Notes: generated by a model not told the origin, from the letters alone. Counted from the stretch's first letter, positions 1 to 8,127 are shown. The stretch: DNA of 11,128 nucleotides from Smittium mucronatum (GCA_001953115.1 LSSL01001328.1:1-11128); one strand, 5' to 3'. Made by a program: numbers and translations.

Positions 1-840
1 AAATTTTTTTATAGCATTGAGATATTATTTCGTTTTTTTATTTTTTATTTTATTTTTTGACTGGACTATATAGTCTTATATCAAATCCAAAGGAGAGTTA
101 ATATATAAATACTTTATTTTGTCGTTCTTTAATAGTTTAAATATATTTTTTTTCACAAAAACAGGAAAAAATACAATAAACCTAGAAAATTCCACATATA
201 TTTTCAGATAATATTTTTTAGATGTCATTTATGTCAAATTTTAAGATATTTCTGTAAAATTTTATTTATAGTCTTTATTAGACAGTTTTCTGATCTTATT
301 CATTCATTCTCTGTTCCAAAAAGATGATTTTTATTACTTATTTCATTTTGAGACAAAGAAATATTATGAGTACCTTTTTTTATATATCACCATCTTGTAA
401 ATTTCAGCTAATTAGAATTATTCTAGTATTAATTAAAATAGAAAATCGAATGTTTTAATTATAGGATATTGATGGCTATAATTTAACACTTACCCTAAAA
501 AGTAAAAATGAGAATTTTATTTTGATAAAGTATTTATGAAACGGAAAAATAGTGTTTTCTATAAATATTATTATTTATTTATTTATCATATATTTATTTA
601 AGTTTAACCAAAAGGAAAAAAAATAACAGATTTTTATTTTCAAATAATTTTTAGATGATTTTTCCAAAATTTGTAGGTAAAAATGACAGGGAAAAAAGGG
701 ATTCTATACATTCTTTGCAGGATTTTTAGAATTTTGATATTAATCTATTTTTTCCAGATTTTTTCTACCGATTTACACCAAACATCTTTAGTAATTCTTA
801 ATTAGATTTTTTTACAATTTCATCAATTTTTATTTTTCTG
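1..840. other. AT-rich noncoding stretch
   Basis: No gene is supported here. The T-rich start (28-58) is nearly pure pyrimidine. A 12-bp perfect palindrome lies at 64-75 (gactatatagtc), a length expected many times by chance. A plus-strand frame is stop-free for 63 codons (136-324), but it has no ATG, no ribosome binding site and a chance-like length. Nothing else stands out. Confidence 0.7.
571..586. repeat. TTAT tetranucleotide microsatellite, four units
   Basis: Four perfect TTAT units in a row, followed after a short break by another TTTA-type stretch near 592-600. The same motif recurs at 1605-1618, and its complement TAAA at 1978-1990. All are short and are probably slippage products. 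Confidence 0.8.
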
Positions 841-910
841 ATTGTAAATAACTAAATTAAAATATATGAGGTATATATGTGGATGAGTTCCTGGATCAAG
901 CTTATACATT

Positions 911-1045
911 CTATTTAGGTCTATATAGTAGCTGGATTTCTTCTGCAAGTCTAAGTCTCAACTGGATTTTGAAAATTTTGATGTATGTTGAATCATTCAA
1001 CTTGCTAAATTCAAGTTTTGTTTGATAAAGTTTAAATATATACAT
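911..1045 (-). pseudogene. Short minus-strand frame in a less AT-rich island; unknown
   Basis: A 44-codon frame runs from ATG (1045-1043) to TAG (913-911) on the minus strand, inside an island whose line 901-960 has 20 G+C of 60. I recognise no family. The residues are mixed and charged; a central piece reads KIQLRLRLAEEIQLLYRPK. G+C at codon positions 1, 2 and 3 is about 34, 20 and 25%, with position 1 highest as expected for AT-rich coding DNA. The complementary plus frame (861-1022) is also open, but its G+C is flat across positions, so the minus reading is preferred. No Shine-Dalgarno motif precedes the ATG. It could be a relic of a longer gene, a very short gene, or chance. Confidence 0.2.
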
Positions 1046-1090
1046 TAGTTTATATTTATTTTTTTGTAGGGCTTTTTTAAATTAATCTGA

Positions 1091-1318
1091 GTTAAGTTAA
1101 AAATAGAGGTGATTATCGCATTAAAATTGTTAAAAGTTTCTGGAAATGAGTAATATTTTAGTAAAAATCGGAAAATACTATGTTTATTATCCTAACAATT
1201 TACGCTCAAATATTTTTGTTAAATTGTCAGTGTCCTCTTTCTGGGTTTGGTAATTCTTAAGATTTATAAATTTTTTGGTTCTCGTGGTTTCATATTGTCT
1301 AATTCCAACTTAAATTAA
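1091..1318 (+). pseudogene. Interrupted plus-strand frame, unknown
   Basis: One plus frame, opening just after a TGA at 1088-1090, carries stops only at 1151, 1193, 1220 and the end (1316) across 76 codons, fewer than the seven or so expected. The first piece, 20 codons, has residues VKLKIEVIIALKLLKVSGNE and G+C concentrated at codon position 1. The last piece (1223-1315) is hydrophobic then basic, containing VSVLFLGLVILKIYKFFGS, but its G+C is flat over positions, which argues against coding. There is no start codon or RBS. No family is recognised. This is a weak candidate that could well be chance. Confidence 0.12.
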
Positions 1319-1592
1319 ATTTAGTGTATAATATCCTTTTATTGATTTCAATATAAAAATAATTTCAGTTAATCTTTCTAGATTTTTTTATTTAAAGAAC
1401 CACTTTTATTTATAATAAAATTACTCTTTAATAGCGGATAGCTCTTTATATTTCCCTAAAGTCTTTCCAATATTTGTAAAATTATATTTTTTTCAAAATA
1501 GCTTTATATATTATATTTATAATTTTTTTGGATCGATTTTTATTTACTGGTTCAGATTTTTGTTTTTTATTCCTTTTGTGTAATAAATATTA

Positions 1593-1640
1593 ACCCCTAT
1601 AATATTATTTATTTATTTTATTGTTATTTTTGACCCCTAT
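1593..1640 (+). repeat. Two copies of ACCCCTAT 40 bp apart
   Basis: The 8-mer ACCCCTAT occurs at 1593-1600 and again at 1633-1640, exactly 40 bases apart. It is half G+C in a region of about 20%, so it is visible by eye, but the flanks do not match well. Function unknown. Confidence 0.4.
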
Positions 1641-1706
1641 TGCTTCTAAGAAATTCTATGATATAAATTAAGCACTTCCAAAAATATATGATAATTACCC
1701 AATCTC

Positions 1707-1749
1707 AGATAAAGTTTATAGGGTGTTTATCTAGGTATTAATATACCTA
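1707..1749. other. Two adjacent 7-bp hairpins
   Basis: First stem: agataaa (1707-1713) with tttatct (1726-1732), 12-base loop. Second stem: taggtat (1732-1738) with ataccta (1743-1749), loop taat. The arms share base 1732. No T-run follows, so it is not terminator-like. Either stem alone is common by chance. Confidence 0.25.
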
Positions 1750-2551
1750 TTTGTAAATAAAAGTGTTTTATTGCTTGATTTAGATATGTTTTAGCAAAAA
1801 GGATTAGATATTTAGAAATAATTCACATAGATATTTTATTCTATATTGACATTATAGATGCATTTAGGAAAAATAGCCCAAAGTGACAAAAAAAAAATTT
1901 ATATAAAATTGACATACTACCAAAGGAATAACTGGATTAAATTCAAAAAAATTTCCATTCGAAATTTAAATGAAATATAAATAAATAAATCATTTAATTT
2001 TAATTAAAAGGAAAATTTCAATAACAATTGAATTGAGATATTTTTATTTCGAGAAATATTTATATTTCTAAATTTTATTTTTCTTTAAGAATTATATTTA
2101 AATTTTGTTGTATTTATTCATCATTATGAACCACTAATATCTAAAAAAGCTGTTTTATTTAATATATATAGTGTATTCATTATTAATCAATTCGACCAAA
2201 TAATTTTTTTTATAGATATCTTAATATATCCTATTTGATGATCAAATGGAATCTTACTTTAAAAAGATGAAACATTTACCATCTCACTCTACCAAAATTA
2301 TTTTTTATCAATTCATTCATTTATTTTTTCTTCATTTAAATTAATTATATAAAAATTTCTCTTAATCATTTTTACATGCGTTTCTATTTTTAAAAGTTTG
2401 TATACTTAATAATTGATATTCATCACACAATTAACATTATCACTTATTATAAAAGATTAAAAAAAATCAAAAACAAACTGTTTTTGTATAGATTCATGTA
2501 AGGAAAAAATATCGTTTTTTTTTATGGTTGATTCAAAAAAAAAATCTATTA

Positions 2552-2580
2552 TGGATAGATGTGATCTTAACGTCTATCTA
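2552..2580. other. 10-bp hairpin with two G-T pairs
   Basis: Arms tggatagatg (2552-2561) and cgtctatcta (2571-2580) pair over 10 bp with two G-T wobbles and a 9-base loop. The stem is richer in G+C than its surroundings. It lacks a following T-tract on either strand and lacks tRNA-like D or T loops. It might be a small structured RNA element or chance. Confidence 0.3.
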
Positions 2581-3342
2581 ATTATAACATGCTTCAAAAT
2601 ATCTATTTTTTATAAAAAATTTAATAAAAGTTTTTAGAAAGTTATCATATATAGATTATTTTGAAAAAAAAATTATAGAGTATATTAAATAAAATTTTAA
2701 AAAACTCAGGGTTTTATTTATATAAAAGAGAAGCGTTAAGTTTTATTTTTATAACTTTAATCTTGTTAGGTGGTAATTTTAAAGGCTACTAAGAAAATCC
2801 AATAGAAAATTTACTGATCATTAATTGAGTTATATTGGAAAGTAAAAACCAATTTAATTGAATTTTTTCATTCCTAAAAAAGAATTTTTAAATTCGCTCA
2901 TTTTCATAAAAGTTATTTGCTTATAGATATTTTTTATTCATTTTAAGAGAATAAAAATCGAGATGGCATTTAGTTGAATAAACGAAAAAAAAAATTATAC
3001 TGCCAATAGTTTTCGGTTTTGTTTTTATTTTTAATACAGCAATTTCATATAATAAATTCAATCTTCCGTATTATCTTTACATCTATTGTTCAGATAGGTT
3101 TTTTTTTTTAGTTTATTTAATCCAAAAATTCTATTATTAAAGAAAATTTTCTTGTAGTTACCAATTCGCTCCCATTTTTGCAAATCAAAGATTATATAGT
3201 AATTACCATAATCAATTTTTTTTTTCATTTTCTATAGTCTTTAAATTAAAGAAAAAAAAATTAACTCAAAAAATAATAAAATAATTACATGATCAACATT
3301 TAATTTGTATCATCATCGTTTCGCTTACATCTAGAAGGTATC
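2581..3342. other. AT-rich noncoding stretch
   Basis: No gene supported. Around 2641-2700 the sequence is among the most AT-rich in the window (6 G+C of 60). The plus frame 2704-2877 contains a short coding-like piece (SLIELYWKVKTNLIEFFHS near its end) but is cut by many stops. An 11-T run lies at 3099-3109. A 6-bp stem with a 3-base loop lies at 3238-3252. Confidence 0.6.
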
Positions 3343-3345
3343 TTA

Positions 3346-3459
3346 ATCCCCAATTAAATAATTATTTTTGATGCTTTCCAAAGAAGAAAGCTTTAGAAAT
3401 ACTAAATTAAAAAGAAAATTTATTGTTAGAGCAGCCTCTGTATTATTAGTAAAAATAAG
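3346..3459 (-). pseudogene. Minus-strand 38-codon stop-free fragment, unknown
   Basis: On the minus strand, bases 3459-3346 are stop-free for 38 codons and end at a TAA (3345-3343). The residues include TEAALTINFLFNLVFLKLSS and then LESIKNNYLIGD. G+C at codon positions 1, 2 and 3 is about 32, 24 and 16%, the ordering typical of real coding DNA in AT-rich genomes. No ATG starts it and no RBS is visible, so at best it is the inner part of a broken gene. Downstream in the same frame, after several stops, another open piece follows (about 3310-3238). A 6-bp gctttc/gaaagc hairpin (3373-3391) lies inside. No family recognised; chance is possible. Confidence 0.2.
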
Positions 3460-4440
3460 TTAAAAATATTTTTTATTTAAATTTCCAGATGAAATATAAT
3501 TAAAATTAATGCTTAATTAATATAAACCTTTCTTATTTTAATTAATTTATTAAATTATGCTAAATTCATGACTTGCTAAAAAAATTTAAAATAATACTCA
3601 TGATAAAATTTTGGAAATATAAAATGTGTTATAAAGAGGTCCTTAACGGAAAATTATAACATTTTTTCTTTTTTGTGCTAATTATTTTAGACTGATATTG
3701 ATTTAAAAGCTTGAATAGTAAAAATTCGTTTTAAAAAATTAACTATATTTTTCAACTCTTTATTGTTTAATTATAAAAAATAATAATTCGACTCATATAA
3801 TCCAATATTTGCATTTCTTTTAGCTCCTCATTTTTATGTAATTTTTCATTGATATCATGATTATATAAAAAACATTTGAATATTTGTGTTAAAAATTTAA
3901 ATTGAAATGCTTTTGATTTTAATTATATGAAATATTATTTTTAGCTTTATATTTTGTATACAATATATTGAAATAATTCTAGAAAAAAACAGACATATTT
4001 TTTTAATTATTAATATTAAAATCATTTATTTTCCTCTTTATTGGGTATAAATACCGATTTTTAAAAATTCCTTCTTTCTTAATAATTTAAATATTTCGAA
4101 ATATATTTTATTAATATCATAGATATTTCTTATAAAATATAAGATATTTTAGATAAAAATTGATTTGTTAATAAATCAAGGTATTCTTCATTTTGCAGAA
4201 AATCTTTAAAAAAACAAATTTATCAATATAAAAGGTTTATCTATATAAAAAAAAACAGCACAATATCTCTATAAAAAAAATATCAGGATTTTGGTAAATT
4301 TTTTTTTTTAATCATTTGGGTAATGTCAAATGTTTAAATTATTGGGCTATTATGTTTTATAGATATTTTATTAAAAAAGATAAAAATTTTAGTAGTTAAA
4401 TTTAAAAGATAATCTATAAATTTTTCCATTTGATTCATTT
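3460..4440. other. AT-rich noncoding stretch
   Basis: No gene supported on either strand. A 14-bp perfect palindrome (atatttcgaaatat) lies at 4091-4104 and an 11-T run at 4299-4309. A TA-only inverted repeat lies near 3543-3557. Nothing suggests a function. Confidence 0.65.
4160..4179. other. 7- to 8-bp hairpin
   Basis: ttgattt (4160-4166) pairs with aaatcaa (4173-4179) around gttaat; one more G-T pair can close inside it. Mostly A-T pairs, no T-tract after it. Of chance-level size. Confidence 0.2.
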
Positions 4441-4839
4441 GGTTTTGATCTTTTTCCATGATTCTCTTCATTTATTTCTTAAATTCCCGTTTAAATTTTT
4501 TCATCAAATTTTTTTCCTATATTTCTTTGATTGAAGTAACTATTATCTTATTTTGTAAAGATATCTCCATTATTTATAAATTATATTCAACATATCAGCT
4601 GCTTATATTTTATATATTAAAGGGAATTTGTTTAGTGTTATTGTGGTAAATTGAATATAAAAATACTGGTAATGTCAAAATTAGGTTTTTTTTTGGAATT
4701 TGGGAAATATTAAATAATAAAGTAGTACATAAATTTTCTGATCCTTTTAATTATTTTTTATCCTTAATAAATATTTATGATTATTTATCTTTTGATATCG
4801 CATATATTTCAGCTCTGAGATTTAAAAAAGGCTCTTTTA

Positions 4840-4977
4840 TTCAATTATTTTAATTTTTTCACAGTAATGGTAACATTGAAAAATAATATCAATAGATGGC
4901 CCTACTATTATTTCAACATATATATCATAAAATTTACACCGATAAAACTCGTTATTCACATTTGATATTTTTCTTAT
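4840..4977 (-). pseudogene. Minus-strand 46-codon stop-free fragment, unknown
   Basis: The minus frame from 4977 to 4840 is open for 46 codons, bounded by TAA at 4980-4978 and TAA at 4839-4837. A GTG at 4959-4957 is the only plausible start and has no RBS. Residues include NVNNEFYRCKFYDIYVEIIV and then GPSIDIIFQCYHYCEKIKII. G+C at codon positions 1, 2 and 3 is about 30, 20 and 15%, the best graded coding-like pattern in the window. The same frame upstream (to about 5035) has short open pieces separated by stops. Four Cys are present, but their spacing matches no zinc motif I know. Unrecognised; either the remains of a gene or chance. Confidence 0.2.
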
Positions 4978-5141
4978 TTATCCTGCTTCGGGTTATAATG
5001 AGTGATTTCGGTGCTATTCTTATCGAATAACATCTTTAAAAATTTATTTTAGATTAATTTTATTGAAAATTTCCTATTTATATTTATATAGATGAAAATT
5101 TTAAATTATTTTTATGTTATTTTATTAAAAAAATATTATTT

Positions 5142-5159
5142 TGACTGTATTGGCAGTCA
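5142..5159. other. 6-bp hairpin with half G-C stem
   Basis: tgactg (5142-5147) and cagtca (5154-5159) around tattgg. Half of the stem pairs are G-C, unusual for this window, but there is no T-run after it on the plus strand. Confidence 0.2.
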
Positions 5160-5246
5160 TTACTAAGGGATTATCATGGTTATATTTTAAGAATAGGTTA
5201 TTATTATTTTTCCTTCATATAAATATGCATCTATACATAATTTTTC

Positions 5247-5260
5247 GATAGTTAACTATC
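5247..5260. other. 14-bp perfect palindrome
   Basis: gatagttaactatc is a perfect palindrome centred on GTTAAC. It resembles an operator half-site pair in form only; several 14-bp palindromes are expected by chance at this composition. Confidence 0.2.
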
Positions 5261-5984
5261 CATTATTTTTCAAAAAAATTTATTTCCGTCTAATTTAGTT
5301 TAATACACTTATGAATTTTAAAAAAATTACAATTCTAATAGCTAAATTTCTCTTGAAAAAAATTTGGTAGTCTTTCCAACCTTATTCATTAAAGTTAATT
5401 TAAAGTGTTTTAAAAAAGATTTCATTTGTGTTTAAAATTTAGTCATCTCTAATATGATCTATAAATAATTTATTAATTAATAGTTTTTTCAATACTATTT
5501 TAAGGTTGTATAATGATTAGTTTTTTCGTATTTTTTTCTCTTTCAACAACCATTCCATTCCCAATTAAAGTAATTTTATTTTAGTTAATTCAAATTTGGT
5601 TTCGTCAAAAATCATTTTTTATTGTGCATTTTTAATGTACACATTTTTTTTCCAACTTTCTCATTATTTTGGATAAATAATCCAATTAATTTTTTTTTTC
5701 GCTATAGGAAATTTTTTTTTAAAAGATATAATATGGGCTTAATACCACTATGTTAATATTATAAACTTATCAGTTATATGTTTTTTTTTTATATAGATTC
5801 TTTAAGATTTCCATAACTAATTTTTTTAGCTTAAATGATATCATCTATTATTTCTCAAGTCATTTTGTGGATATCAACTCAATTTAAAATAATATATAGA
5901 TATTTAGAACTATTTTCCGATATTATCTTATTATACTTCTGTGTTTTATATCTATTTTTTAATATTTTTATAAATGTGACTTTC

Positions 5985-6149
5985 TCATCTGTGATTTTTT
6001 TTATTATGCCCTTCTGAGTGGATTTTATATGTTTTTTTCAGGGTTTTATCACCGTTATTATCTTCTATTACTATTAATATGTCATCTGAGAATTTGGAAT
6101 ACTCAATTCTTGTAGCTCTTAATGGCATTTTTTCAATGTTTTCAAGTTA
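5985..6149 (-). pseudogene. Minus-strand fragment with an FSDDILI motif, broken on both sides
   Basis: The minus frame from 6146 to 5988 is open for 53 codons between TAA (6149-6147) and TGA (5987-5985). Its residues are acidic and mixed rather than simply AT-biased: MPLRATRIEYSKFSDDILI then VIEDNNGDKTLKKTY. G+C at codon positions 1, 2 and 3 is about 36, 25 and 25%. Coding-like pieces continue on both sides in other frames: upstream AQINKYGAELKKNTHYLHNN (6240-6181) and downstream KITDEKVTFIKILKNRYK (about 6002-5949), as if frameshifts had broken one longer gene of about 150 codons (roughly 6290-5850). FSDDILI resembles the Y/F-x-DD box of reverse transcriptases, and ILIVIEDN also resembles response-regulator N-termini. 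Neither is enough for a family call. No intact start or RBS. Confidence 0.25.
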
Positions 6150-6360
6150 TAAATTATAAGTGTTTCTATCAAGAAATTTTATTATTGTGAAGATAATGAG
6201 TATTTTTTTTAAGTTCTGCTCCATATTTATTTATCTGGGCTACTAAAATGATCTATGAACTTTAAGAAGATAAAGGGGAAATTATGTTTTAATCCAAATT
6301 TATTAATTTTTATTCTAATTTTCCACAAAATTTAATGAAAATTAGGCATTATATATTTGA

Positions 6361-6396
6361 TTTATCAAAGCGAAAAAAGCTATTCGTTTTGATAAA
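6361..6396. other. 14-bp inverted repeat with an 8-base loop
   Basis: tttatcaaagcgaa (6361-6374) pairs with ttcgttttgataaa (6383-6396) over all 14 positions, with one G-T pair (6370 with 6387) and a loop of aaaagcta. It is the longest near-perfect stem I found. Neither strand has a clean T-tract after it, so it is not a typical intrinsic terminator. It could be a protein-binding palindrome, an RNA stem-loop or chance. Confidence 0.45.
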
Positions 6397-6474
6397 ATCC
6401 GGGTTATATTTAAAAAAATATGACTATTCTAAAGCTTGTCTAAATTTTTTAATTTGATTATTTTTATCAAATAT

Positions 6475-6500
6475 AAAACTAAAACTAAAAATAAAACCCT
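6475..6500 (+). repeat. Degenerate hexamer repeat AAAACT
   Basis: Two exact aaaact units (6475-6486) followed by aaaaat and aaaacc, ending in ct. A short slippage-type repeat. Confidence 0.5.
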
Positions 6501-6607
6501 AAATATGAAATTTGTAATGAATCGATATCTAAACTTCAAAAAAAATTCATGAAAACTTATTAAACCATGTTTTAATTACATTTTTTCAAATTACTCTATT
6601 ATGATCA

Positions 6608-6641
6608 TTTATGGATTGAAAATGGTATTAAAGTCCATAAA
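6608..6641. other. 10-bp hairpin
   Basis: tttatgga (6608-6615) pairs perfectly with tccataaa (6634-6641). Two further inner pairs (one G-T) extend the stem to 10 bp, with a 14-base loop. No T-tract follows. Confidence 0.3.
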
Positions 6642-6711
6642 AATTACTATCATTATTTAAAAGCTATATATTAAAACCATGATATGAATTCTAATATCCA
6701 TTAAAAAATAA

Positions 6712-7089
6712 AATCAAGGAATGTTTAATGATAAAAAATGAAATAAATATTATAAAAATAGTAAATTAATGGAAGTGAGAATATATATTGTGTATTTATA
6801 TGCAAAAAAAAATTATCAAAAATTATCAAATCTGATCAAAATAATTATATTTTTTAATTTTTATTTAGTAAATAAACAAATGATAAAATATTTACACATA
6901 TCAAAAATAAAATTAAGTATTCTTAAAGTAAAAATGTTCCTTAGTGGTAATTCACTAACATGAAAACTTTTCATTCATTCAAAAATGCCAGTCATTTCAT
7001 TTTGCAGTTCCAAAAAAGCTGTTACTTTATTTTTTACAGCTACCCAAAAATTTTTAGGCGACCATAATTTTCTCATAAAACCATATTAA
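6712..7089 (+). other. Long frame if TGA is read as tryptophan; unknown
   Basis: From 6712 to TAA at 7087-7089 this plus frame has no TAA or TAG for 125 codons; it is broken only by TGA at 6739 and 6961. Under the standard code the longest piece is 64 codons from ATG 6769. The part after 6961 is less AT-driven in residues: KMPVISFCSSKKAVTLFFTA and then TQKFLGDHNFLIKPY. If TGA encodes Trp, as in mollicutes, many mitochondria and a few symbionts, the frame could start at ATG 6721, where AAGGA is immediately adjacent. A 10-bp tandem repeat (6811-6840) lies inside and would encode repeated residues. No family recognised. My rough chance estimate for such a run over both strands is around 0.05, before allowing for having tried several codes. 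Confidence 0.2.
6811..6840 (+). repeat. 10-bp tandem repeat, two exact copies and one diverged
   Basis: aattatcaaa occurs at 6811-6820 and 6821-6830, followed by tctgatcaaa (6831-6840), which keeps the last six bases except one. A recent small duplication. Ten bases is close to one helical turn. Confidence 0.75.
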
Positions 7090-7687
7090 AAGCAATTTAG
7101 AATTTTTATAACTTTTTGTACTATTTAAATTGATTTTTTTTATTGGTACTATACCAGGGGAATATATTTGAATTCAGGAATAAGCCAAATAATCTGCTAT
7201 CTTCTAAAAAATATGTTTTCCAGATTCTATATCCTTTGTAGATTTTTTTTGGAAATTTCATGTATATTTTAACTAATTTAAAAAATAAAATAAAATCTGT
7301 TAAGATAAGATAAATAGTTTATAAGAACTATTAGCTTTACTCATCAACTTAAAAATTAAAAAAACAACAAAATTAGGACATCCGTTATTTCATAAATAAT
7401 CTTGGAAACACCTTTATATATTCATCAAAAACAAAATCAGAATTAAGAAAATTATATAATGCACATTCTTCATTTGAAGATTATTTTTTCTTATTTCATA
7501 TAGAAAGTTATTTTTAAACTTCTTTTTTTATTTCAATTCTTTCTATTGCTCTTTATTAAAAGCTTTCATAATTCCAAAATTCAGCCTAAAGTTTTAATAT
7601 AGTTTTTATTGTAAAAGATAAGGTAGTTTTAATAGAGTAAATTTTTTTTAATAACTTCTTTTCATTTACCTAAATTCTTATTATTTT

Positions 7688-7717
7688 TCGATATCCTTGT
7701 TTAAAATTTGGTATCGA
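7688..7717. other. Hairpin with one bulge
   Basis: tcgata (7688-7693) pairs with tatcga (7712-7717). Two G-C pairs (cc 7695-7696 with gg 7710-7711) extend the stem past a one-base bulge. No T-tract follows. Confidence 0.2.
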
Positions 7718-8096
7718 TAATTAAAAAAAAATTAATAGAGAAACTATATGTGATCTATTTTATTTCATTAAACCTAAAAAAGTATATATCATTTGAATTC
7801 TTTCAAGATTTGCTTTTTTAAAATATAGTATTTGTATATTTCACTTGCTTTAAATATATTTGGGACGGAAATTCAATTTTTTTTAGTTTTTTATTAAAAT
7901 AAATTATGTAACTATAACTAAAAAATTGTTTAAAAAAAATTTATCGAGCATGTAATAAAAAAAAATTTTAAAAAAATTCAGCTCCATATTTTGATTATAA
8001 ATCATAGATAGTTATAAAATAAGGATATTTTATATTATTTTTTTAATTAATTTTTTGTATTTATTAAAAATTCTTTATTAAGTAGTAATTTCAATC

Positions 8097-8127
8097 TTAA
8101 ATTTGATAATTTGGATTTAAATTTGAT
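8097..8127 (+). repeat. 11-bp direct repeats spaced 20 bp
   Basis: ttaaatttgat occurs at 8097-8107 and 8117-8127, a start-to-start spacing of exactly 20 bases, about two helical turns. This could be an iteron-like binding arrangement, but two AT-rich copies alone are weak evidence. Confidence 0.4.

Larger units (their letters stand above)
1319..2551. other. AT-rich noncoding stretch
   Basis: No supported gene. It contains short repeats (1593-1640, 1605-1618, 1978-1990), paired hairpins at 1707-1749 and a near-palindrome at 2052-2069 (8-bp arms agaaatat and atatttct around tt). Poly-A runs of 10 occur near 1888 and 2536. A 7-bp stem with a 5-base loop lies at 2468-2486 (caaaaac and gtttttg). 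All are of sizes expected by chance. Confidence 0.65.
4441..6290. other. T-rich plus strand, purine-rich minus strand
   Basis: Counts of T against A on the plus strand are 34/11 in 4441-4500, 31/15 in 5521-5580, 33/16 in 5641-5700 and 31/11 in 6001-6060. Lines sampled after 6300 do not show this steady T excess. Sense strands of AT-rich genes tend to be purine-rich, so any old coding content here should be on the minus strand, and the two minus fragments listed separately agree with that. The plus-strand frames in this block are rich in Phe, Ile and Leu because of the T content and are not credible membrane proteins. No intact gene is present. Confidence 0.5.
6291..6720. other. Noncoding stretch rich in inverted repeats
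   Basis: No gene supported. This stretch holds the two longest hairpins of the window (6361-6396 and 6608-6641), a 7-bp stem at 6452-6472 (atttgat and atcaaat) and a hexamer repeat. An AAGGA at 6716-6720 directly abuts an ATG at 6721, too close to act as a normal ribosome binding site. Confidence 0.5.

Noticed and set aside
90..97. Shine-Dalgarno-like aaggagag
   Set aside because: No ATG, GTG or TTG at a suitable distance and no open frame downstream.
136..324. 63-codon stop-free plus frame
   Set aside because: No ATG in it, no RBS, and a run of this length is expected several times per window.
1846..1914. Two TTGACA hexamers (1846-1851 and 1909-1914)
   Set aside because: Neither has a TATAAT-like hexamer at the right spacing, and no frame follows.
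3337..3350. Minus-strand gggattaagatacc, resembling the conserved GGATTAGATACC of small-subunit rRNA
   Set aside because: It carries an extra base, and the flanks do not hold the neighbouring conserved rRNA segments or helices in the right order.
4458..4649. 63-codon plus-strand ORF, hydrophobic
   Set aside because: It lies in T-rich sequence that automatically yields Phe, Ile and Leu. There is no RBS (ctttttcc before the ATG), and the length is expected by chance.
4994..4999. TATAAT as a promoter -10 box
   Set aside because: No TTGACA-like box at 16-18 bases upstream. TATAAT is common at this composition, and only a 10-codon frame follows.
5835..6017. 60-codon plus-strand ORF, hydrophobic
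   Set aside because: T-rich shadow of the more coding-like minus strand, with no RBS and chance-level length.
6497..6503. ccctaaa, like a plant-type telomere unit
   Set aside because: Single copy within a degenerate aaaact repeat.
4188..7023. Shared 12-mers such as ttcattttgcag and aaaaaagctgtt at distant sites
   Set aside because: More than a hundred pairs of identical 12-mers are expected by chance at this composition, and the flanks do not align.
7121..7261. 46-codon minus ORF with varied residues including two Trp
   Set aside because: G+C at codon positions 1, 2 and 3 is about 17, 28 and 28%, opposite to coding. No RBS, and an overlapping minus frame looks equally plausible.
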